Shown: positions 19,080 to 30,815, numbered from the stretch's first letter. The stretch: 64,000 nucleotides of DNA from Pseudocitrobacter faecalis (GCA_003315335.1 QNRL01000001.1:620001-684000), one strand, 5' to 3'. Notes: generated from the letters alone by a model not told the origin. Numbers and translations: made by a program.

Positions 19080-20390
19080 TTAATCAAAACGCAGTTGCGG
19101 AAGTACCTGTTTAACCTGCGCCAGATAATCCGTACGATCGGAGCCGGTCAGACCTTCCGTACGCGGCAGTTTCGCCGTCAGCGGGTTCACCGCCTGCTGG
19201 TTGATCCACACTTCGTAGTGCAGGTGTGGGCCGGTAGAACGTCCGGTATTACCGGAAAGCGCTATACGATCGCCACGCTTAATTTTCTGCCCAGGTTTCA
19301 CGAGGATTTTACGCAGGTGCATGTAACGGGTGGTATAAGTACGGCCATGACGAATCGCCACGTAGTAGCCCGCAGCACCGCTACGCTTCGCCATCACCAC
19401 TTCACCGTCACCCACGGCCAGAACTGGTGTGCCTTGCGGCATAGCGAAATCGACGCCACGGTGCGGTGCAACGCGACCAGTAACCGGGTTCAGGCGACGC
19501 GGATTAAAGTTGGAAGAGACACGGAACTGACGCGCGGTCGGGAAACGTAAGAATCCTTTTGCCAGCCCGGTACCGTTACGGTCGTAATATTTACCGTCTT
19601 CGGAGCGGATCGCGTAGTAGTCTTTGCCTTCAGAACGAATGCGCACGCCGACCAGTTGGCTCTGCTCGCGCTTACCGTCAAGCATTTCGCGCGACATCAA
19701 CACGGCAAACTGGTCATCTTTTTTCAGTTTACGGAAGTCCATCTGCCACTGCATCGCTTTGATGACCGCACTCACTTCGGTGCTGGTCAGGCCTGCGTTA
19801 CGTGCACTGGTCACAAAGCTGCTGCCTACAGAGCCTTTCAGCAGACTGTTCACCCACTCACCCTGCTGCGTCTCGGCACTCATTTTAAAGCCGTTAGCCA
19901 CGCGGTCGTAGGTACGGGTTTCGCGACGGGACATTTCCCAGGTGAGCTGTTGTAAATCGCCATCCGCCGTCAGCGTCCAGGAGAGCTGCTGGCCGATTTT
20001 CATATTACGCAGGTCTTTATCCGCCGCCGCAAGACGGCTGATATCACCCATATCAATACCATACTGATTGAGGATGCTGCTGAGAGTGTCGCCTGTGGAG
20101 ACAACATACTCATGCTGGTTATCCGTTTTTTCATCCAGTTCATCCTGCGGAATAGCTTCATCTTCCTGTGCAGCCTGGTCGATAGGCTCGCTCGCTTCCG
20201 GCAACAAAGAACGGATTTCTTTCTGTTCCAGCTCGATGGTGCGCACGATCGGGCTGGATGTTGGGTGATAAACGTATGGTCGCCATACGGCGACCGCTAA
20301 AGTCAGGACTGTCAACGACCCCAGCATAACGCGGTGGGGTCGCGGCAAATTGTTAAACGCCAGGGCGACAGAGCGGGCTATCTGTTGCAC
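19080..20390 (-). CDS. mepM: Murein DD-endopeptidase MepM
   Basis: A 436-residue M23 (LytM-type) zinc endopeptidase that cuts D-Ala-mDAP cross-links to allow peptidoglycan growth. An N-terminal membrane anchor (VMLGSLTVLTLAVAVW) precedes a LysM-like segment (YVVSTGDTLSSILNQYGIDMGDISRLA) and the OapA-like middle. The C-terminal LytM domain holds zinc ligands in HRGVDFAMPQGTPV and HLHYEVW. Every ligand is present, so it should be active. It lies next to znuA on the same strand (16 bp), as in E. coli; MepM and Zn supply are functionally coupled through the enzyme's zinc need. Confidence 0.95.
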   Translation of the reverse strand: MQQIARSVALAFNNLPRPHRVMLGSLTVLTLAVAVWRPYVYHPTSSPIVRTIELEQKEIRSLLPEASEPIDQAAQEDEAIPQDELDEKTDNQHEYVVSTGDTLSSILNQYGIDMGDISRLAAADKDLRNMKIGQQLSWTLTADGDLQQLTWEMSRRETRTYDRVANGFKMSAETQQGEWVNSLLKGSVGSSFVTSARNAGLTSTEVSAVIKAMQWQMDFRKLKKDDQFAVLMSREMLDGKREQSQLVGVRIRSEGKDYYAIRSEDGKYYDRNGTGLAKGFLRFPTARQFRVSSNFNPRRLNPVTGRVAPHRGVDFAMPQGTPVLAVGDGEVVMAKRSGAAGYYVAIRHGRTYTTRYMHLRKILVKPGQKIKRGDRIALSGNTGRSTGPHLHYEVWINQQAVNPLTAKLPRTEGLTGSDRTDYLAQVKQVLPQLRFD

Positions 20391-20405
20391 GTATTCACTT
20401 CCTCA

Positions 20406-21362
20406 TTAATCTCCTTTCAGGCAGCTCGAATATTGGTTCGCGAGTTGACGAAGAAACGTCGCGTAACTCTCTTTGCTCAATTGAATGTTCGTACCCAGAG
20501 GATCTAACGTGCCCATACGCACAGAAGTTCCCCGGGCCACCGCTTCAACGACCGCTGGCCTGAACTGTGGCTCAGCAAAAACGCAGGTTGCTTTTTGCTC
20601 AACCAACTGTGTTCTGATTTGATGTAAACGCTGCGCACCGGGTTGGATTTCAGGGTTTACGGTAAAGTGGCCAAGCGGCGTTAAACCGTACTGCTTTTCA
20701 TAGTAGCCATAGGCGTCATGAAAAACGAAATACCCCTTCCCTTTCAGCGGTGCCAGCTCGTTGCCAACCTCTTTATCGGCTGCGGCTAATTGTGCCTCAA
20801 AATCCTTCAGGTTGGCGTCGAGTTTGGCTCGACTCTGCGGCATAAGTTCCACTAATTTGTCATGGATTGCAACCGCTGACAGCCGCGCTATCTCTGGCGA
20901 GAGCCACAGATGCATGTTGTAATCGCCGTGATGGTGATGTGCGTCACCTTTTTCATTCTCATGGGCTGCGTGATCGTGGTCACCCTCATGGTCATGATCG
21001 TCGTCATCACCGCCTTTCATGAGCAACGGTTTCACACCATCAAGCTGGGCAACGGTGACTTTATTTTTATCGGAAATGCTTTGCGCTGACTTATTCATGA
21101 AAGCTTCCATTTCCGGCCCAATCCACACGACTAAGTCCGCGTTCTGTAAGCGTTTTACATCTGAAGGACGCAACGAATAATCATGCTCAGACGCGCCGTC
21201 AGGGAGTAAAACCTGCGTTTCGGTGACGCCATCGGTGATAGCTGAAGCGATAAATCCAAGCGGTTTGAGGGAAGCGACAACAGCCGCGTCAGCGCGCTGA
21301 ACGGCGGCACCGCTCAACGCAATCGATAAAGCAGCGAAAAGAAGCGTATTTTTCTGTAACAT
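20406..21362 (-). CDS. znuA: ZnuA, periplasmic zinc-binding protein of the ZnuABC importer
   Basis: ZnuA (318 residues) captures Zn2+ for the ZnuBC importer. The signal peptide ends near QRADA-A. Conserved ligand regions are [19 protein letters not shown] and [16 protein letters not shown]. An acidic His-rich loop at about residues 118-146 ([13 protein letters not shown]...HHHH) is longer than in E. coli K-12. The ATG at 21362 starts the signal peptide; the upstream extension to 21419 would cross the Zur box. It is divergent from znuCB, with the shared promoter region carrying a Zur operator. Confidence 0.95.
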   Translation of the reverse strand: MLQKNTLLFAALSIALSGAAVQRADAAVVASLKPLGFIASAITDGVTETQVLLPDGASEHDYSLRPSDVKRLQNADLVVWIGPEMEAFMNKSAQSISDKNKVTVAQLDGVKPLLMKGGDDDDHDHEGDHDHAAHENEKGDAHHHHGDYNMHLWLSPEIARLSAVAIHDKLVELMPQSRAKLDANLKDFEAQLAAADKEVGNELAPLKGKGYFVFHDAYGYYEKQYGLTPLGHFTVNPEIQPGAQRLHQIRTQLVEQKATCVFAEPQFRPAVVEAVARGTSVRMGTLDPLGTNIQLSKESYATFLRQLANQYSSCLKGD

Positions 21363-21392
21363 AATGCGTCTGATAATCGTAATGAATAAGTG

Positions 21393-21413
21393 GAATGTGA
21401 TATTATAACATTC
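21393..21413. promoter_or_regulatory. Zur operator between znuA and znuCB
   Basis: An imperfect palindrome, GAATGTGATA-T-TATAACATTC, matches the Zur box (core TGTTATA-N-TATAACA). It is centred in the 77-bp gap between the divergent znuA and znuC starts, so Zn-loaded Zur can block both. Confidence 0.85.
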
Positions 21414-21439
21414 ACTCACTTGTGCAACCCTTAATTGCT

Positions 21440-22195
21440 ATGACGAATCTTGTAACACTGGAAAATGTTTCGGTCTCATTCGGCCAGCGCCGCGTGCTGT
21501 CTGACATTTCACTGGCTCTCAGGCCAGGACGCATTTTGACGTTGCTCGGACCGAACGGGGCGGGTAAGTCGACACTGGTACGCGTGGTATTAGGGCTGGT
21601 AGCACCCAATGAAGGCGTGATCAAGCGCGAAAGCAAATTGCGCATCGGTTACGTGCCGCAGAAATTACACCTTGATGCCACACTGCCATTAACCGTAGAG
21701 CGTTTTTTACGCCTGCACCCGGCAACTAAAAAAGCGGATATCCTTCCGGCGCTGAAGCGTGTACAGGCCGGTCATTTACTTAACGCCCCGATGCAGAAAC
21801 TCTCCGGTGGCGAGACGCAACGCGTTCTGCTGGCGCGTGCGCTGCTCAACAGCCCGCAATTGCTGGTACTGGATGAACCGACGCAGGGCGTCGACGTTAA
21901 CGGTCAGGTCGCGCTGTATGATCTGATTAACCAGCTACGTCAGGAACTGGACTGTGCGGTGCTGATGGTTTCGCACGATCTGCATCTGGTGATGGCAAAA
22001 ACTGACGAAGTTTTATGCCTGAATCATCACATTTGCTGTTCCGGCACGCCGGACGTGGTGTCTATGCACCCTGAATTTATCTCCATGTTCGGCCCGCGAG
22101 GCGCAGAACAACTGGGTATCTACCGTCATCAGCATAACCATCGCCACGATTTACAGGGTCGTATCGTTTTGCGTCGGGGAAATGGTCACTCATGA
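21440..22195 (+). CDS. znuC: ZnuC, ATPase of the zinc importer
   Basis: A 251-residue ABC ATPase. Walker A is GPNGAGKST, the signature is [15 protein letters not shown], Walker B is [12 protein letters not shown], and the H-loop is MVSHDLHLV. The C-terminal tail is His-rich ([14 protein letters not shown]), as in E. coli ZnuC, and may sense zinc. The ATG at 21440 matches the E. coli start ([15 protein letters not shown]); the upstream GTG at 21422 is less likely. It overlaps znuB by ATGA. Confidence 0.95.
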   Translation: MTNLVTLENVSVSFGQRRVLSDISLALRPGRILTLLGPNGAGKSTLVRVVLGLVAPNEGVIKRESKLRIGYVPQKLHLDATLPLTVERFLRLHPATKKADILPALKRVQAGHLLNAPMQKLSGGETQRVLLARALLNSPQLLVLDEPTQGVDVNGQVALYDLINQLRQELDCAVLMVSHDLHLVMAKTDEVLCLNHHICCSGTPDVVSMHPEFISMFGPRGAEQLGIYRHQHNHRHDLQGRIVLRRGNGHS

Positions 22196-22977
22196 TTGAA
22201 TTGTTACTGCCCGGCTGGCTGGCCGGGATGATGCTGGCGTGCGCCGCTGGCCCGCTGGGTTCGTTTGTGGTCTGGCGCCGCATGTCCTATTTCGGCGACA
22301 CGCTCGCCCATGCGTCATTATTAGGTGTGGCGTTTGGGTTACTGTTGGATGTAAATCCCTTCTATGCGGTTATCGCCGTGACGCTGTTTTTAGCCGGCGG
22401 GCTGGTATGGCTGGAAAAACGCCCTCACCTTGCGGTCGATACCTTGCTGGGGATTATGGCCCACAGTGCGCTGTCGCTGGGTCTGGTGGTTGTCAGCCTG
22501 ATGTCGAATATCCGCGTGGATCTAATGGCGTATTTGTTTGGTGATTTGCTGGCGGTGACGCCGGATGATCTGATTTCCATTGCCATTGGCGTCGTTATAG
22601 TGCTCGCAATCCTCTTCTGGCAGTGGCGTAACCTGCTGTCGATGACTATCAGCCCGGACCTGGCGTTTGTTGATGGCGTCAAGCTTCAGCGCGTGAAGCT
22701 GCTGTTGATGCTGGTGACGGCGTTAACCATCGGCGTGGCAATGAAGTTTGTCGGCGCATTGATTATCACGTCATTGTTGATTATCCCTGCCGCGACGGCG
22801 CGTCGTTTTGCACGAACGCCAGAGCAAATGGCGAGTATCGCCGTTGGCGTAGGGATGATTGCGGTTACCGGTGGCCTGACCTTCTCGGCGTTTTATGATA
22901 CACCGGCTGGCCCGTCAGTCGTCCTGTGTGCAGCAGTGCTGTTTATTTTCAGTATGATGAAAAAGCAGGCTCAGTGA
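22192..22977 (+). CDS. znuB: ZnuB, membrane permease of the zinc importer
   Basis: A 261-residue ABC-3 type permease with about eight membrane helices ([25 protein letters not shown] at the start, [26 protein letters not shown] at the end). [19 protein letters not shown] is a family hallmark. It forms the channel of ZnuABC in the inner membrane. Translation is coupled to znuC through a 4-base overlap. Confidence 0.95.
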   Translation: MIELLLPGWLAGMMLACAAGPLGSFVVWRRMSYFGDTLAHASLLGVAFGLLLDVNPFYAVIAVTLFLAGGLVWLEKRPHLAVDTLLGIMAHSALSLGLVVVSLMSNIRVDLMAYLFGDLLAVTPDDLISIAIGVVIVLAILFWQWRNLLSMTISPDLAFVDGVKLQRVKLLLMLVTALTIGVAMKFVGALIITSLLIIPAATARRFARTPEQMASIAVGVGMIAVTGGLTFSAFYDTPAGPSVVLCAAVLFIFSMMKKQAQ

Positions 22978-22987
22978 GCCGTTGAGA

Positions 22988-23068
22988 CGCCGGCTGCGGC
23001 TTCGCCTTATCCGGCCTGGGAATACGGGTTTGCAGGTCGGATAAGATGCGCGAGCATCGCTATCCGAC
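22988..23068. repeat. REP pair between znuB and ruvB
   Basis: Two inverted REP units (around CGCCGGCTGCGGC...CCTTATCCGGCC and GCAGGTCGGATAAGATGCG...CTATCCGAC) occupy the gap between convergent znuB and ruvB. Confidence 0.8.
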
Positions 23069-23075
23069 ACGGTTC

Positions 23076-24089
<1,014 letters not shown>

Positions 24090-24094
24090 CTACC

Positions 24095-24706
24095 TCACAG
24101 CGCAGCGCGTAACGCTTCGCGGATCAATGTTTCGCTATTGGCATCCGGACGCGCAATTTTGCTGATCATCCGGCTGGCTTCCTGAGGTTTATAGCCCAGT
24201 GCCACCAGCGCGGCAACCGCTTCCTGCTCTGCATCATCCGTCGCCGGGCTTGCCGGAGAGGTGAGCACCAGGTCAGCGGCAGGGGTAAACAGGTCACCGT
24301 GCAGACCTTTGAAGCGGTCTTTCATTTCGACAATCAAACGCTCGGCGGTTTTTTTACCAATGCCCGGCAGTTTCACCAGTGCGCCAAGTTCTTCGCGCTC
24401 AACGGCATTGACGAACTGCTGCGCCGACATACCGGAGAGGATGGCCAGCGCCAGTTTAGGCCCTACGCCATTGGTCTTAATCAATTCTTTAAACAGGGTA
24501 CGTTCCTGTTTGTTGTTAAAGCCGTACAGCAGTTGGGCATCTTCGCGCACCACGAAGTGGGTGAAGATGATGGCTTCCTGCCCCGCTTCCGGCAGCTCAT
24601 AAAAGCAGGTCATCGGCATATGGACTTCATAGCCGACGCCGCCCGTTTCCAGCAGTACTAACGGGGGTTGTTTTTCAATGATGATGCCTCTGAGTCTGCC
24701 TATCAC
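24095..24706 (-). CDS. ruvA: Holliday junction recognition protein RuvA
   Basis: A 203-residue tetrameric junction-binding protein. Domain I is an OB fold ([28 protein letters not shown]), and domain II has two helix-hairpin-helix motifs ([16 protein letters not shown] and [19 protein letters not shown]). Domain III at the C-terminus ([19 protein letters not shown]) contacts RuvB. First gene of ruvAB; the LexA-controlled promoter lies about 40-70 bp upstream. Confidence 0.97.
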   Translation of the reverse strand: MIGRLRGIIIEKQPPLVLLETGGVGYEVHMPMTCFYELPEAGQEAIIFTHFVVREDAQLLYGFNNKQERTLFKELIKTNGVGPKLALAILSGMSAQQFVNAVEREELGALVKLPGIGKKTAERLIVEMKDRFKGLHGDLFTPAADLVLTSPASPATDDAEQEAVAALVALGYKPQEASRMISKIARPDANSETLIREALRAAL

Positions 24707-24744
24707 ATGACGCTCCTGCGTTAATGGCTCTGATACAAAGGTGT

Positions 24745-24776
24745 ATCATAAAAAAATGCTGGATAGATATCCAGCG
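24745..24776 (-). promoter_or_regulatory. SOS (LexA) operator and promoter of ruvAB
   Basis: On the minus strand CGCTGGATATCTATCCAGCA (24776-24757) is a CTGG-N8-CCAG LexA-type box, as known for E. coli ruvA. It overlaps a -35 (TGGATA, 24773-24768), and a -10 TATGAT follows at 24750-24745 with 17-bp spacing. The palindrome plus T-run also resembles a terminator, but the LexA reading is the better one. Confidence 0.85.
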
Positions 24777-24817
24777 AGGGATGAAGAAAAAGCAGAAACT
24801 AGCATCACCACCGCCAT
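24746..24817 (-). CDS. Possible 23-residue hydrophobic small protein upstream of ruvAB
   Basis: On the minus strand a perfect GGAGG (24830-24826) sits 8 bases before an ATG at 24817. This opens a 23-codon frame ending in TGA at 24746. The peptide starts MAVVMLVSAFSSSLAGY and ends SIFL, is hydrophobic, and could span or dock on a membrane. Its last codons run through the LexA box and the ruvAB -35/-10, so it needs a promoter further upstream than the SOS one. I do not recognise a family. It could be a chance frame with a chance ribosome-binding site. Confidence 0.3.
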   Translation of the reverse strand: MAVVMLVSAFSSSLAGYLSSIFL

Positions 24818-24978
24818 TGTCTGTACCTCCGATGATAAAATATTCATCAGGAAATAAAATCTTCTTACTATTACCATTTAACAAAATTATGTATTTATAA
24901 AAAACGTGCACAAGGCTTTCTGCTCATTGCAATTTGTGTTATTCACTATATCGTTTATGAAAATAAGGGACTTGTACA

Positions 24979-25581
24979 ATGGAATTTTATAAATCTGATA
25001 AATATGAAGTAGGCGATATTGTTTTTACAACAATAGGAACACGTCTGTTTAGTCAAATATCAGAAGCCTCGCAGTGTTGGTGTAATCACGTCGGAATAAT
25101 AATTGGTCACGATGGAAGTGACTATCTGGTTGCTGAAAGCCGCGTTCCACTCTCCACCACGACCACCTTAACCCGATTTATTGCACGTTCAGCCTGCCAT
25201 CGTTTTGCGATAAAACGCCTAAAAGGTGGCCTGGACGAATCACAAAAAAAAGCGCTTATTGAGCAAGTCCCCTCCCGATTACATAAACTTTATCATACTG
25301 GCTTTAATTACGACTCTTCCCGCCAATTTTGCTCAAAATTTGTGTTTGATATTTATAAACATGCCTTATCGATAAATGTCGGAGATATTGAATCATTCAG
25401 TAAATTATTATCCGTTAACCCGAACGCCAAACTCACCTTCTGGAAATTCTGGTTTCTGGGTTCAATTCCATGGGAGCGAAAAACCGTGACGCCAGCCAGC
25501 TTGTGGCATCATCCGAATTTAGTGCTGATTGATGCAAAAGGGGTAGAAACGTCTCAGCCAGAACTGGCTGAGACGCTATAA
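24979..25581 (+). CDS. yebB: YebB, NlpC/P60-like (YiiX/YebB) protein
   Basis: A 200-residue protein of the YiiX/YebB group of permuted NlpC/P60 papain-like enzymes. [12 protein letters not shown] carries the conserved His, and [14 protein letters not shown] carries the likely nucleophile cysteine. No signal peptide is visible. Base composition is clearly lower in G+C than its neighbours, and codon use follows. The E. coli homologue is also of unknown function and position-conserved between ruvA and ruvC. The stop abuts the ruvC stop (convergent). Confidence 0.85.
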   Translation: MEFYKSDKYEVGDIVFTTIGTRLFSQISEASQCWCNHVGIIIGHDGSDYLVAESRVPLSTTTTLTRFIARSACHRFAIKRLKGGLDESQKKALIEQVPSRLHKLYHTGFNYDSSRQFCSKFVFDIYKHALSINVGDIESFSKLLSVNPNAKLTFWKFWFLGSIPWERKTVTPASLWHHPNLVLIDAKGVETSQPELAETL

Positions 25582-26106
25582 CTAACGCAGCCGCCCACGC
25601 GCCAGATTCAGCCGCGATTCGCTCATTTGCATCGCATTCTGGCTGACATGGCAGTGGGTGATGGCAATCGCCAGCGCATCGGCGGCATCAGCCTGCGGAT
25701 TCGCGGGCAGTTTCAGCAACGTGCGCACCATGTGCTGCACCTGGCTTTTTTCCGCACTACCGATACCTACGACGGTTTGCTTAACCTGACGGGCAGCGTA
25801 CTCAAACACCGGGAGATCCTGATTCACCGCCGCGACAATCGCCACGCCGCGCGCCTGCCCCAGCTTTAACGCGGAGTCGGCGTTCTTCGCCATAAAGACC
25901 TGCTCAATGGCAAAATAATCAGGCTGAAACTGGGTGATAATTTCGCTGACGCCAGCGTAAATAAGCTTCAGGCGGGACGGCAGGTCATCCACTTTGGTTC
26001 GAATGCAGCCGCTTCCGAGATAGGTAAGCTGCCTGCCAACCTGGCGGATGACGCCGTAACCGGTGATGCGTGAGCCGGGGTCAATCCCGAGAATTATCGA
26101 CAACAC
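25582..26106 (-). CDS. ruvC: Holliday junction resolvase RuvC
   Basis: RuvC nicks Holliday junctions symmetrically. Catalytic acidic residues are in [23 protein letters not shown] and the late [13 protein letters not shown] block (two Asp). Length is about 173. GGAGG precedes a GTG at 26106 by three bases and a TTG at 26103 by six. The TTG gives exactly the E. coli N-terminus (MxIILGID), so either may be the true start. It lies 30 bp after yebC on the same strand. Confidence 0.95.
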   Translation of the reverse strand: MLSIILGIDPGSRITGYGVIRQVGRQLTYLGSGCIRTKVDDLPSRLKLIYAGVSEIITQFQPDYFAIEQVFMAKNADSALKLGQARGVAIVAAVNQDLPVFEYAARQVKQTVVGIGSAEKSQVQHMVRTLLKLPANPQADAADALAIAITHCHVSQNAMQMSESRLNLARGRLR

Positions 26107-26136
26107 GCACCTCCGGTTGTTGAGTGAACGGCTCCA

Positions 26137-26877
26137 TTACAGAGTCGCTGCTACCTCATCAGAGATTTCACCGTTATGGTAGACTTCCTGCACGTCATCA
26201 CAATCTTCCAGCATGTCGATCAGACGCAGCAGTTTTGGCGCCGTTTCTGCGTCCATGTCTGCTTTGGTGGATGGGATCATGGAGACTTCGGCTTCATCGG
26301 CTTTCAGGCCAGCGGCTTCCAGCGCATCACGGACTGCGCCCATCTCTTCCCACGCGGTGTAGACGTCGATTGCGCCATCGTCGAAGGTCACAACGTCTTC
26401 TGCTCCGGCTTCCAGCGCCGCTTCCATGATCGCATCTTCGTCGCCTTTCTCGAAGGAGATCACGCCTTTTTTGCTGAACAGGTAAGCAACGGAACCATCA
26501 GTGCCCAGGTTGCCACCGGTTTTGGTGAATGCGTGACGCACTTCCGCAACGGTACGGTTACGGTTGTCAGACAGACATTCAACCATAACCGCAGTACCGC
26601 CAGGGCCATAACCTTCATAAATGATGGTTTCCATGTTCGCATCATCATCACCGCCCACGCCACGTGCGATAGCACGGTTCAGGGTATCACGCGTCATGTT
26701 ATTAGACAGCGCTTTATCGATTGCCGCACGCAGACGCGGGTTGGAACCCGGATCGCCGCCGCCCAGACGCGCAGCCGTTACCAGCTCACGAATGATTTTG
26801 GTGAAGATTTTACCGCGCTTGGCATCCTGTGCCGCTTTGCGGTGTTTGGTGTTGGCCCATTTACTATGACCTGCCAT
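26137..26877 (-). CDS. yebC: YebC, TACO1-family translation factor
   Basis: A 246-residue member of the YebC/TACO1 family. The signature N-terminus [21 protein letters not shown] and the block [20 protein letters not shown] are present. Family members were annotated as transcription regulators but are now linked to relieving ribosome stalling at proline stretches. Length equals E. coli YebC. It lies between nudB (27 bp upstream) and ruvC on the same strand. Confidence 0.95.
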   Translation of the reverse strand: MAGHSKWANTKHRKAAQDAKRGKIFTKIIRELVTAARLGGGDPGSNPRLRAAIDKALSNNMTRDTLNRAIARGVGGDDDANMETIIYEGYGPGGTAVMVECLSDNRNRTVAEVRHAFTKTGGNLGTDGSVAYLFSKKGVISFEKGDEDAIMEAALEAGAEDVVTFDDGAIDVYTAWEEMGAVRDALEAAGLKADEAEVSMIPSTKADMDAETAPKLLRLIDMLEDCDDVQEVYHNGEISDEVAATL

Positions 26878-26904
26878 AAATATTTCCTCAAAAAGCGCGC
26901 CCTA

Positions 26905-27348
26905 TCAGGCGGCGTTAATTACAAACTCTTCAATCGCCTGCCGGTTGCTCCACGACTTGGTTAATGCCGCGGCGTCCACAGCATTAACCCAGCGGTAGGT
27001 CAAATGTTCAGTGAACACGATCTCCCGTTCGTGAGGGAGCGCAAGGCAAAACCAGGATTCGGTATTGCGCATGACGCCCGGTGCATAGCGATGACGTAAA
27101 TGACTGAAAATTTCAAACTCCACCGTACGCTGACAATCCATAAGATTCAGACGCTCCGCGAAAATATCGACAGAGACCTCTTCCTTTACTTCACGCGCGG
27201 CGGCCTGCGACGCGGTTTCCCCCTCTTCCACGCTGCCGGTAACCGACTGCCAGAAATCAGGATCATCGCGCCGCTGTAGCATCAGCACCCGCTTCGTGTC
27301 CTCGGCATAAATCACCACGAGAATCGAAACGGGACGCTTGAATGACAT
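26905..27348 (-). CDS. nudB: Dihydroneopterin triphosphate diphosphatase
   Basis: A 147-residue Nudix hydrolase that removes pyrophosphate from dihydroneopterin triphosphate in folate synthesis. The Nudix box is GSVEEGETASQAAAREVKEEVSV. KRPVSILVVIYAEDTKRVLMLQRRDDPDFWQSVTG is the typical N-terminal sheet. The start lies one base after the aspS stop, so they are co-transcribed. Confidence 0.95.
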   Translation of the reverse strand: MSFKRPVSILVVIYAEDTKRVLMLQRRDDPDFWQSVTGSVEEGETASQAAAREVKEEVSVDIFAERLNLMDCQRTVEFEIFSHLRHRYAPGVMRNTESWFCLALPHEREIVFTEHLTYRWVNAVDAAALTKSWSNRQAIEEFVINAA

Positions 27349-27349
27349 A

Positions 27350-29137
27350 TTACTTGTTCTCCGCAGACTCTTTTGCTTCCTTCGCCACGACCTGAATGTT
27401 CAGTTCCGCCAGAGAAGCCGGATTCGCGAAGCTTGGGGCTTCGGTCATCAGACAAGCAGCTGCCGTGGTTTTCGGGAAGGCGATAACGTCACGGATGTTA
27501 TCGGTGCCGGTCAGCAGCATGGTCAAACGGTCAAGACCGAATGCCAGACCCGCGTGCGGCGGCGTACCGTATTTCAGGGCGTCGAGCAGGAAGCCGAATT
27601 TTTCGCGCTGTTCCTGTTCGTTGATCCCCAGAATGCCGAATACGGTCTGCTGCATTTCGCCACGGTGGATACGCACGGAACCGCCACCCACTTCATAGCC
27701 GTTGATAACCATGTCGTACGCGTTGGCTACCGCGTCTTCCGGCGCCGCTTTCAGTTCGTCAGCGGTCATGTCTTTCGGCGAGGTGAACGGGTGGTGCATC
27801 GCCGTCAGGCCGCCTTCACCGTCGTCTTCGAACATCGGGAAGTCGATAACCCACAGCGGTGCCCATTTGGACTCGTCGGTCAGGTTAAGATCTTTACCCA
27901 GTTTCAGACGCAGTGCGCCCAGCGCATCGGCAACCACTTTTTTGTTGTCCGCGCCGAAGAAGATCATGTCGCCATCTTGTGCGCCGGTGCGCTCAAGAAT
28001 CGCTTCTACGATTTCCGCATTCAGGAATTTCGCCACCGGGCTGTTGATGCCTTCAAGACCTTTAGCACGTTCGTTGACTTTAATATAAGCCAGACCTTTC
28101 GCGCCGTAGATCTTCACGAAATTGCCGTATTCGTCGATGAGCTTACGGGTCAGTGCAGCACCGCCCGGTACACGCAGCGCAGCAACGCGGCCTTTCGGGT
28201 CGTTTGCCGGGCCGGCGAAGACTGCAAACTCAACGTCTTTCAGCAGGTCAGCCACGTCGACCAGCTCCATCGGGTTACGCAGATCCGGTTTATCGGAACC
28301 GTAACGGCGTTCAGCTTCGGCAAAGGTCATGATCGGGAAATCACCCAGATCCACGCCTTTGATTTCCAGCCATAACTGACGCACCATCGCTTCCATCACA
28401 TCACGCACCTGCGGTGCCGTCATGAAGGAGGTCTCAACGTCGATCTGGGTGAACTCCGGCTGACGGTCAGCACGCAGGTCTTCGTCACGGAAGCATTTTA
28501 CAATCTGATAGTAGCGGTCGAAACCGGACATCATCAGCAACTGTTTGAACAGCTGCGGAGACTGCGGCAGCGCGTAGAATTTACCTTTGTGTACGCGAGA
28601 CGGTACCAGGTAATCGCGCGCGCCTTCCGGGGTCGCTTTGGTCAGCATCGGGGTTTCGATATCGAGGAAACCGTGGTCGTCCATAAAGCGACGTACGAAG
28701 CTGGTGATTTTCGCGCGGGTTTTCAGGCGTTGCGCCATTTCCGGACGACGCAGGTCGAGATAGCGGTACTTCAGACGCGCTTCTTCGGTGTTAACGTGGT
28801 TTGAATCCAGCGGCAGTGAGTCTGAACGGTTGATGATGGTCAGATCAGACGCCAGCACTTCGATTTCACCGGTGGCCATGTCGGCGTTGACGTTTTTCTC
28901 GTCACGCGCACGCACGGTGCCGGTGACCTGAATGCAGAACTCATTACGCAGTTCGGAGGCCAGCTTTAATGCATCGGCACGATCCGGATCGAAAAACACC
29001 TGCACGATGCCTTCGCGGTCACGCATATCAATGAAGATAAGGCTACCGAGATCACGACGACGGTTGACCCAACCACACAGAGTCACCTGCTGCCCAACGT
29101 GGGACGGTCGAAGCTGTCCGCAATATTCTGTACGCAT
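27350..29137 (-). CDS. aspS: Aspartyl-tRNA synthetase
   Basis: A 595-residue class II synthetase, slightly longer than E. coli AspRS (590). An OB-fold anticodon-binding domain ([37 protein letters not shown]) is followed by motif 1, then motif 2 ([18 protein letters not shown]), the bacterial GAD insertion, and motif 3 ([15 protein letters not shown]). It charges tRNA-Asp. It heads aspS-nudB-yebC-ruvC. Upstream, 245 bp separate it from the divergent yecD, with no gene seen. Confidence 0.97.
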   Translation of the reverse strand: MRTEYCGQLRPSHVGQQVTLCGWVNRRRDLGSLIFIDMRDREGIVQVFFDPDRADALKLASELRNEFCIQVTGTVRARDEKNVNADMATGEIEVLASDLTIINRSDSLPLDSNHVNTEEARLKYRYLDLRRPEMAQRLKTRAKITSFVRRFMDDHGFLDIETPMLTKATPEGARDYLVPSRVHKGKFYALPQSPQLFKQLLMMSGFDRYYQIVKCFRDEDLRADRQPEFTQIDVETSFMTAPQVRDVMEAMVRQLWLEIKGVDLGDFPIMTFAEAERRYGSDKPDLRNPMELVDVADLLKDVEFAVFAGPANDPKGRVAALRVPGGAALTRKLIDEYGNFVKIYGAKGLAYIKVNERAKGLEGINSPVAKFLNAEIVEAILERTGAQDGDMIFFGADNKKVVADALGALRLKLGKDLNLTDESKWAPLWVIDFPMFEDDGEGGLTAMHHPFTSPKDMTADELKAAPEDAVANAYDMVINGYEVGGGSVRIHRGEMQQTVFGILGINEQEQREKFGFLLDALKYGTPPHAGLAFGLDRLTMLLTGTDNIRDVIAFPKTTAAACLMTEAPSFANPASLAELNIQVVAKEAKESAENK

Positions 29138-29381
29138 GAGATATCCCTTAACTTAGCCGCAGGCACAACTGTCGCAGCTTTAGCTGAATGTCACTACTGG
29201 ATGAAAAAAGGGGGCTATTATACTGGAAATTCTCGCTGGCGATAAGCCCGGCGCGCTTTATACGCACGTTTGCTGAACGCTTATTGCGCAGACTCACAAA
29301 AATTAACAAAATAGAACCCGCTGATAACCGCTCAGGCGTCGTAAGGTATTGCTCTGTTTGGCTGTTTAGATGAGAAACGTG

Positions 29382-29948
29382 ATGTTGAATATTGATGCGA
29401 AAAAAACCGCGCTGGTGATTATTGACCTGCAGGAAGGCATTTTGCCTTTTGCTGGTGGCCCCCATTCTGCGAGTGATGTCGTCACCCGCGCGGCTAGACT
29501 GGCGGAAAAGAGCCGCGCAGCCGGTGCGCCGGTAGTGATGGTGCGCGTGGGCTGGTCTGCTGATTTTGCTGAGGCGCTGAAACAACCGGTTGATGCACAG
29601 ACGGGCGCACATGCTTTGCCAGACAACTGGTGGGCCTATCCGCAGGCGCTTGGCAAACACGAGAGCGATATCGAAGTGACAAAACGCCAGTGGGGCGCAT
29701 TTTATGGCACCGACCTGGAATTACAGCTGCGCCGTCGCGGTATCGACACCATTATTCTGTGCGGCATTTCCACCAATATTGGCGTGGAATCCACCGCGCG
29801 CAACGCCTGGGAACTGGGCTTTAATCTGATCATCGCTGAAGACGCCTGCAGCGCCGCCAGTTCGGAGCAACACCAGGGCAGCATGACGCATATTTTCCCG
29901 CGCATCGCCCGTGTGCGCAGCACTGAGGAGATAGTTCAGGCACTATGA
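29382..29948 (+). CDS. yecD: YecD, isochorismatase-family hydrolase
   Basis: A 188-residue cysteine hydrolase of the isochorismatase superfamily. The Asp-Lys-Cys triad is visible as [10 protein letters not shown] (Asp), [14 protein letters not shown] (Lys) and [17 protein letters not shown] (Cys), with the conserved cis-peptide region next to the Cys. The ATG at 29382 gives the E. coli length and start; an in-frame start at 29370 has no good site. The substrate is unknown. yecE overlaps its stop by 4 bases. Confidence 0.9.
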   Translation: MLNIDAKKTALVIIDLQEGILPFAGGPHSASDVVTRAARLAEKSRAAGAPVVMVRVGWSADFAEALKQPVDAQTGAHALPDNWWAYPQALGKHESDIEVTKRQWGAFYGTDLELQLRRRGIDTIILCGISTNIGVESTARNAWELGFNLIIAEDACSAASSEQHQGSMTHIFPRIARVRSTEEIVQAL

Positions 29949-30763
29949 TTTACATCGGTCTGCCGCAGTGGTCGCATCCCAAATGGGGACGCCTGGGCAT
30001 CAGCGGGCTGGAGGATTACGCCCGCTACTTTAACTGCGTCGAGGGCAATACCACGCTCTATGCCCTACCGAAAGCGGAAATCGTCACCCGCTGGCGCGAG
30101 CAAACGCGCGATGATTTTCGCTTCTGTTTTAAATTTCCGGCGACCATTTCCCACGAAGCAAAACTCCGCCACTGCGGTGACCTGACGACAGAATTTTTCC
30201 AGCGGATGTCGCCGCTGGAAGACAGGATTGGGCAATACTGGCTCCAGTTGCCCGCCACGTTTGGCCCACAGGATCTCCCGGTTTTGTGGGCTTTCCTCGA
30301 TAGCCTGCCGAAAAATTTCACCTACGGCATAGAGGTGCGCCATCCACAGTTTTTCGATAAAGGCGACGCCGAGCAGCAACTGAATCGCGGGTTGATAGAA
30401 CGCGGCGTCAATCGCACTGTTCTCGACAGTCGCCCGGTGCATGCCGCCGTGCCGCACAACGAGGCTATTGTTGACGCCCAGCGTAAGAAGCCGAAAGTGC
30501 CGGTGCACGCCATTGTCACTGCCCAAAATCCGATGGTCCGGTTTATCGGTAGCGATGATATGGCGCAGAATCAGGCATTTTTTGCCGCATGGTTGAAGAA
30601 ACTCCCCGAATGGACAACCGCCACCACACCTTATCTGTTTTTACATACACCCGATATTGCCCAGGCGCTGGAGCTGGTTGACGCGCTCTGGCATGACCTG
30701 CAAACGGCCCTGCCGGAAATTGGTTCTGCACCCGCGATCCCACAACAATCTTCTCTTTTTTGA
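29945..30763 (+). CDS. yecE: YecE, DUF72 family protein
   Basis: A 272-residue TIM-barrel-like DUF72 protein: [44 protein letters not shown] and [12 protein letters not shown] are the family blocks. It is cytoplasmic. It overlaps yecD by ATGA. No biochemical role is established for DUF72. Confidence 0.9.
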   Translation: MIYIGLPQWSHPKWGRLGISGLEDYARYFNCVEGNTTLYALPKAEIVTRWREQTRDDFRFCFKFPATISHEAKLRHCGDLTTEFFQRMSPLEDRIGQYWLQLPATFGPQDLPVLWAFLDSLPKNFTYGIEVRHPQFFDKGDAEQQLNRGLIERGVNRTVLDSRPVHAAVPHNEAIVDAQRKKPKVPVHAIVTAQNPMVRFIGSDDMAQNQAFFAAWLKKLPEWTTATTPYLFLHTPDIAQALELVDALWHDLQTALPEIGSAPAIPQQSSLF

Positions 30764-30815
30764 TAATCCTACCTATCATAGTGAATGCCATCTGCCAGCG
30801 AGAAAGGGAGTTTGT

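Noticed and set aside
24745-24776. Transcription attenuator ahead of ruvA
   Set aside because: The hairpin with T-run is the known type of LexA operator overlapping the promoter, so a terminator role for ruvAB mRNA is not needed.
24675-24911. A 78-codon minus-strand frame over the ruvA promoter
   Set aside because: It runs through the LexA box and into ruvA in another frame; the only convincing ribosome-binding site in the region belongs to the 23-codon frame instead.
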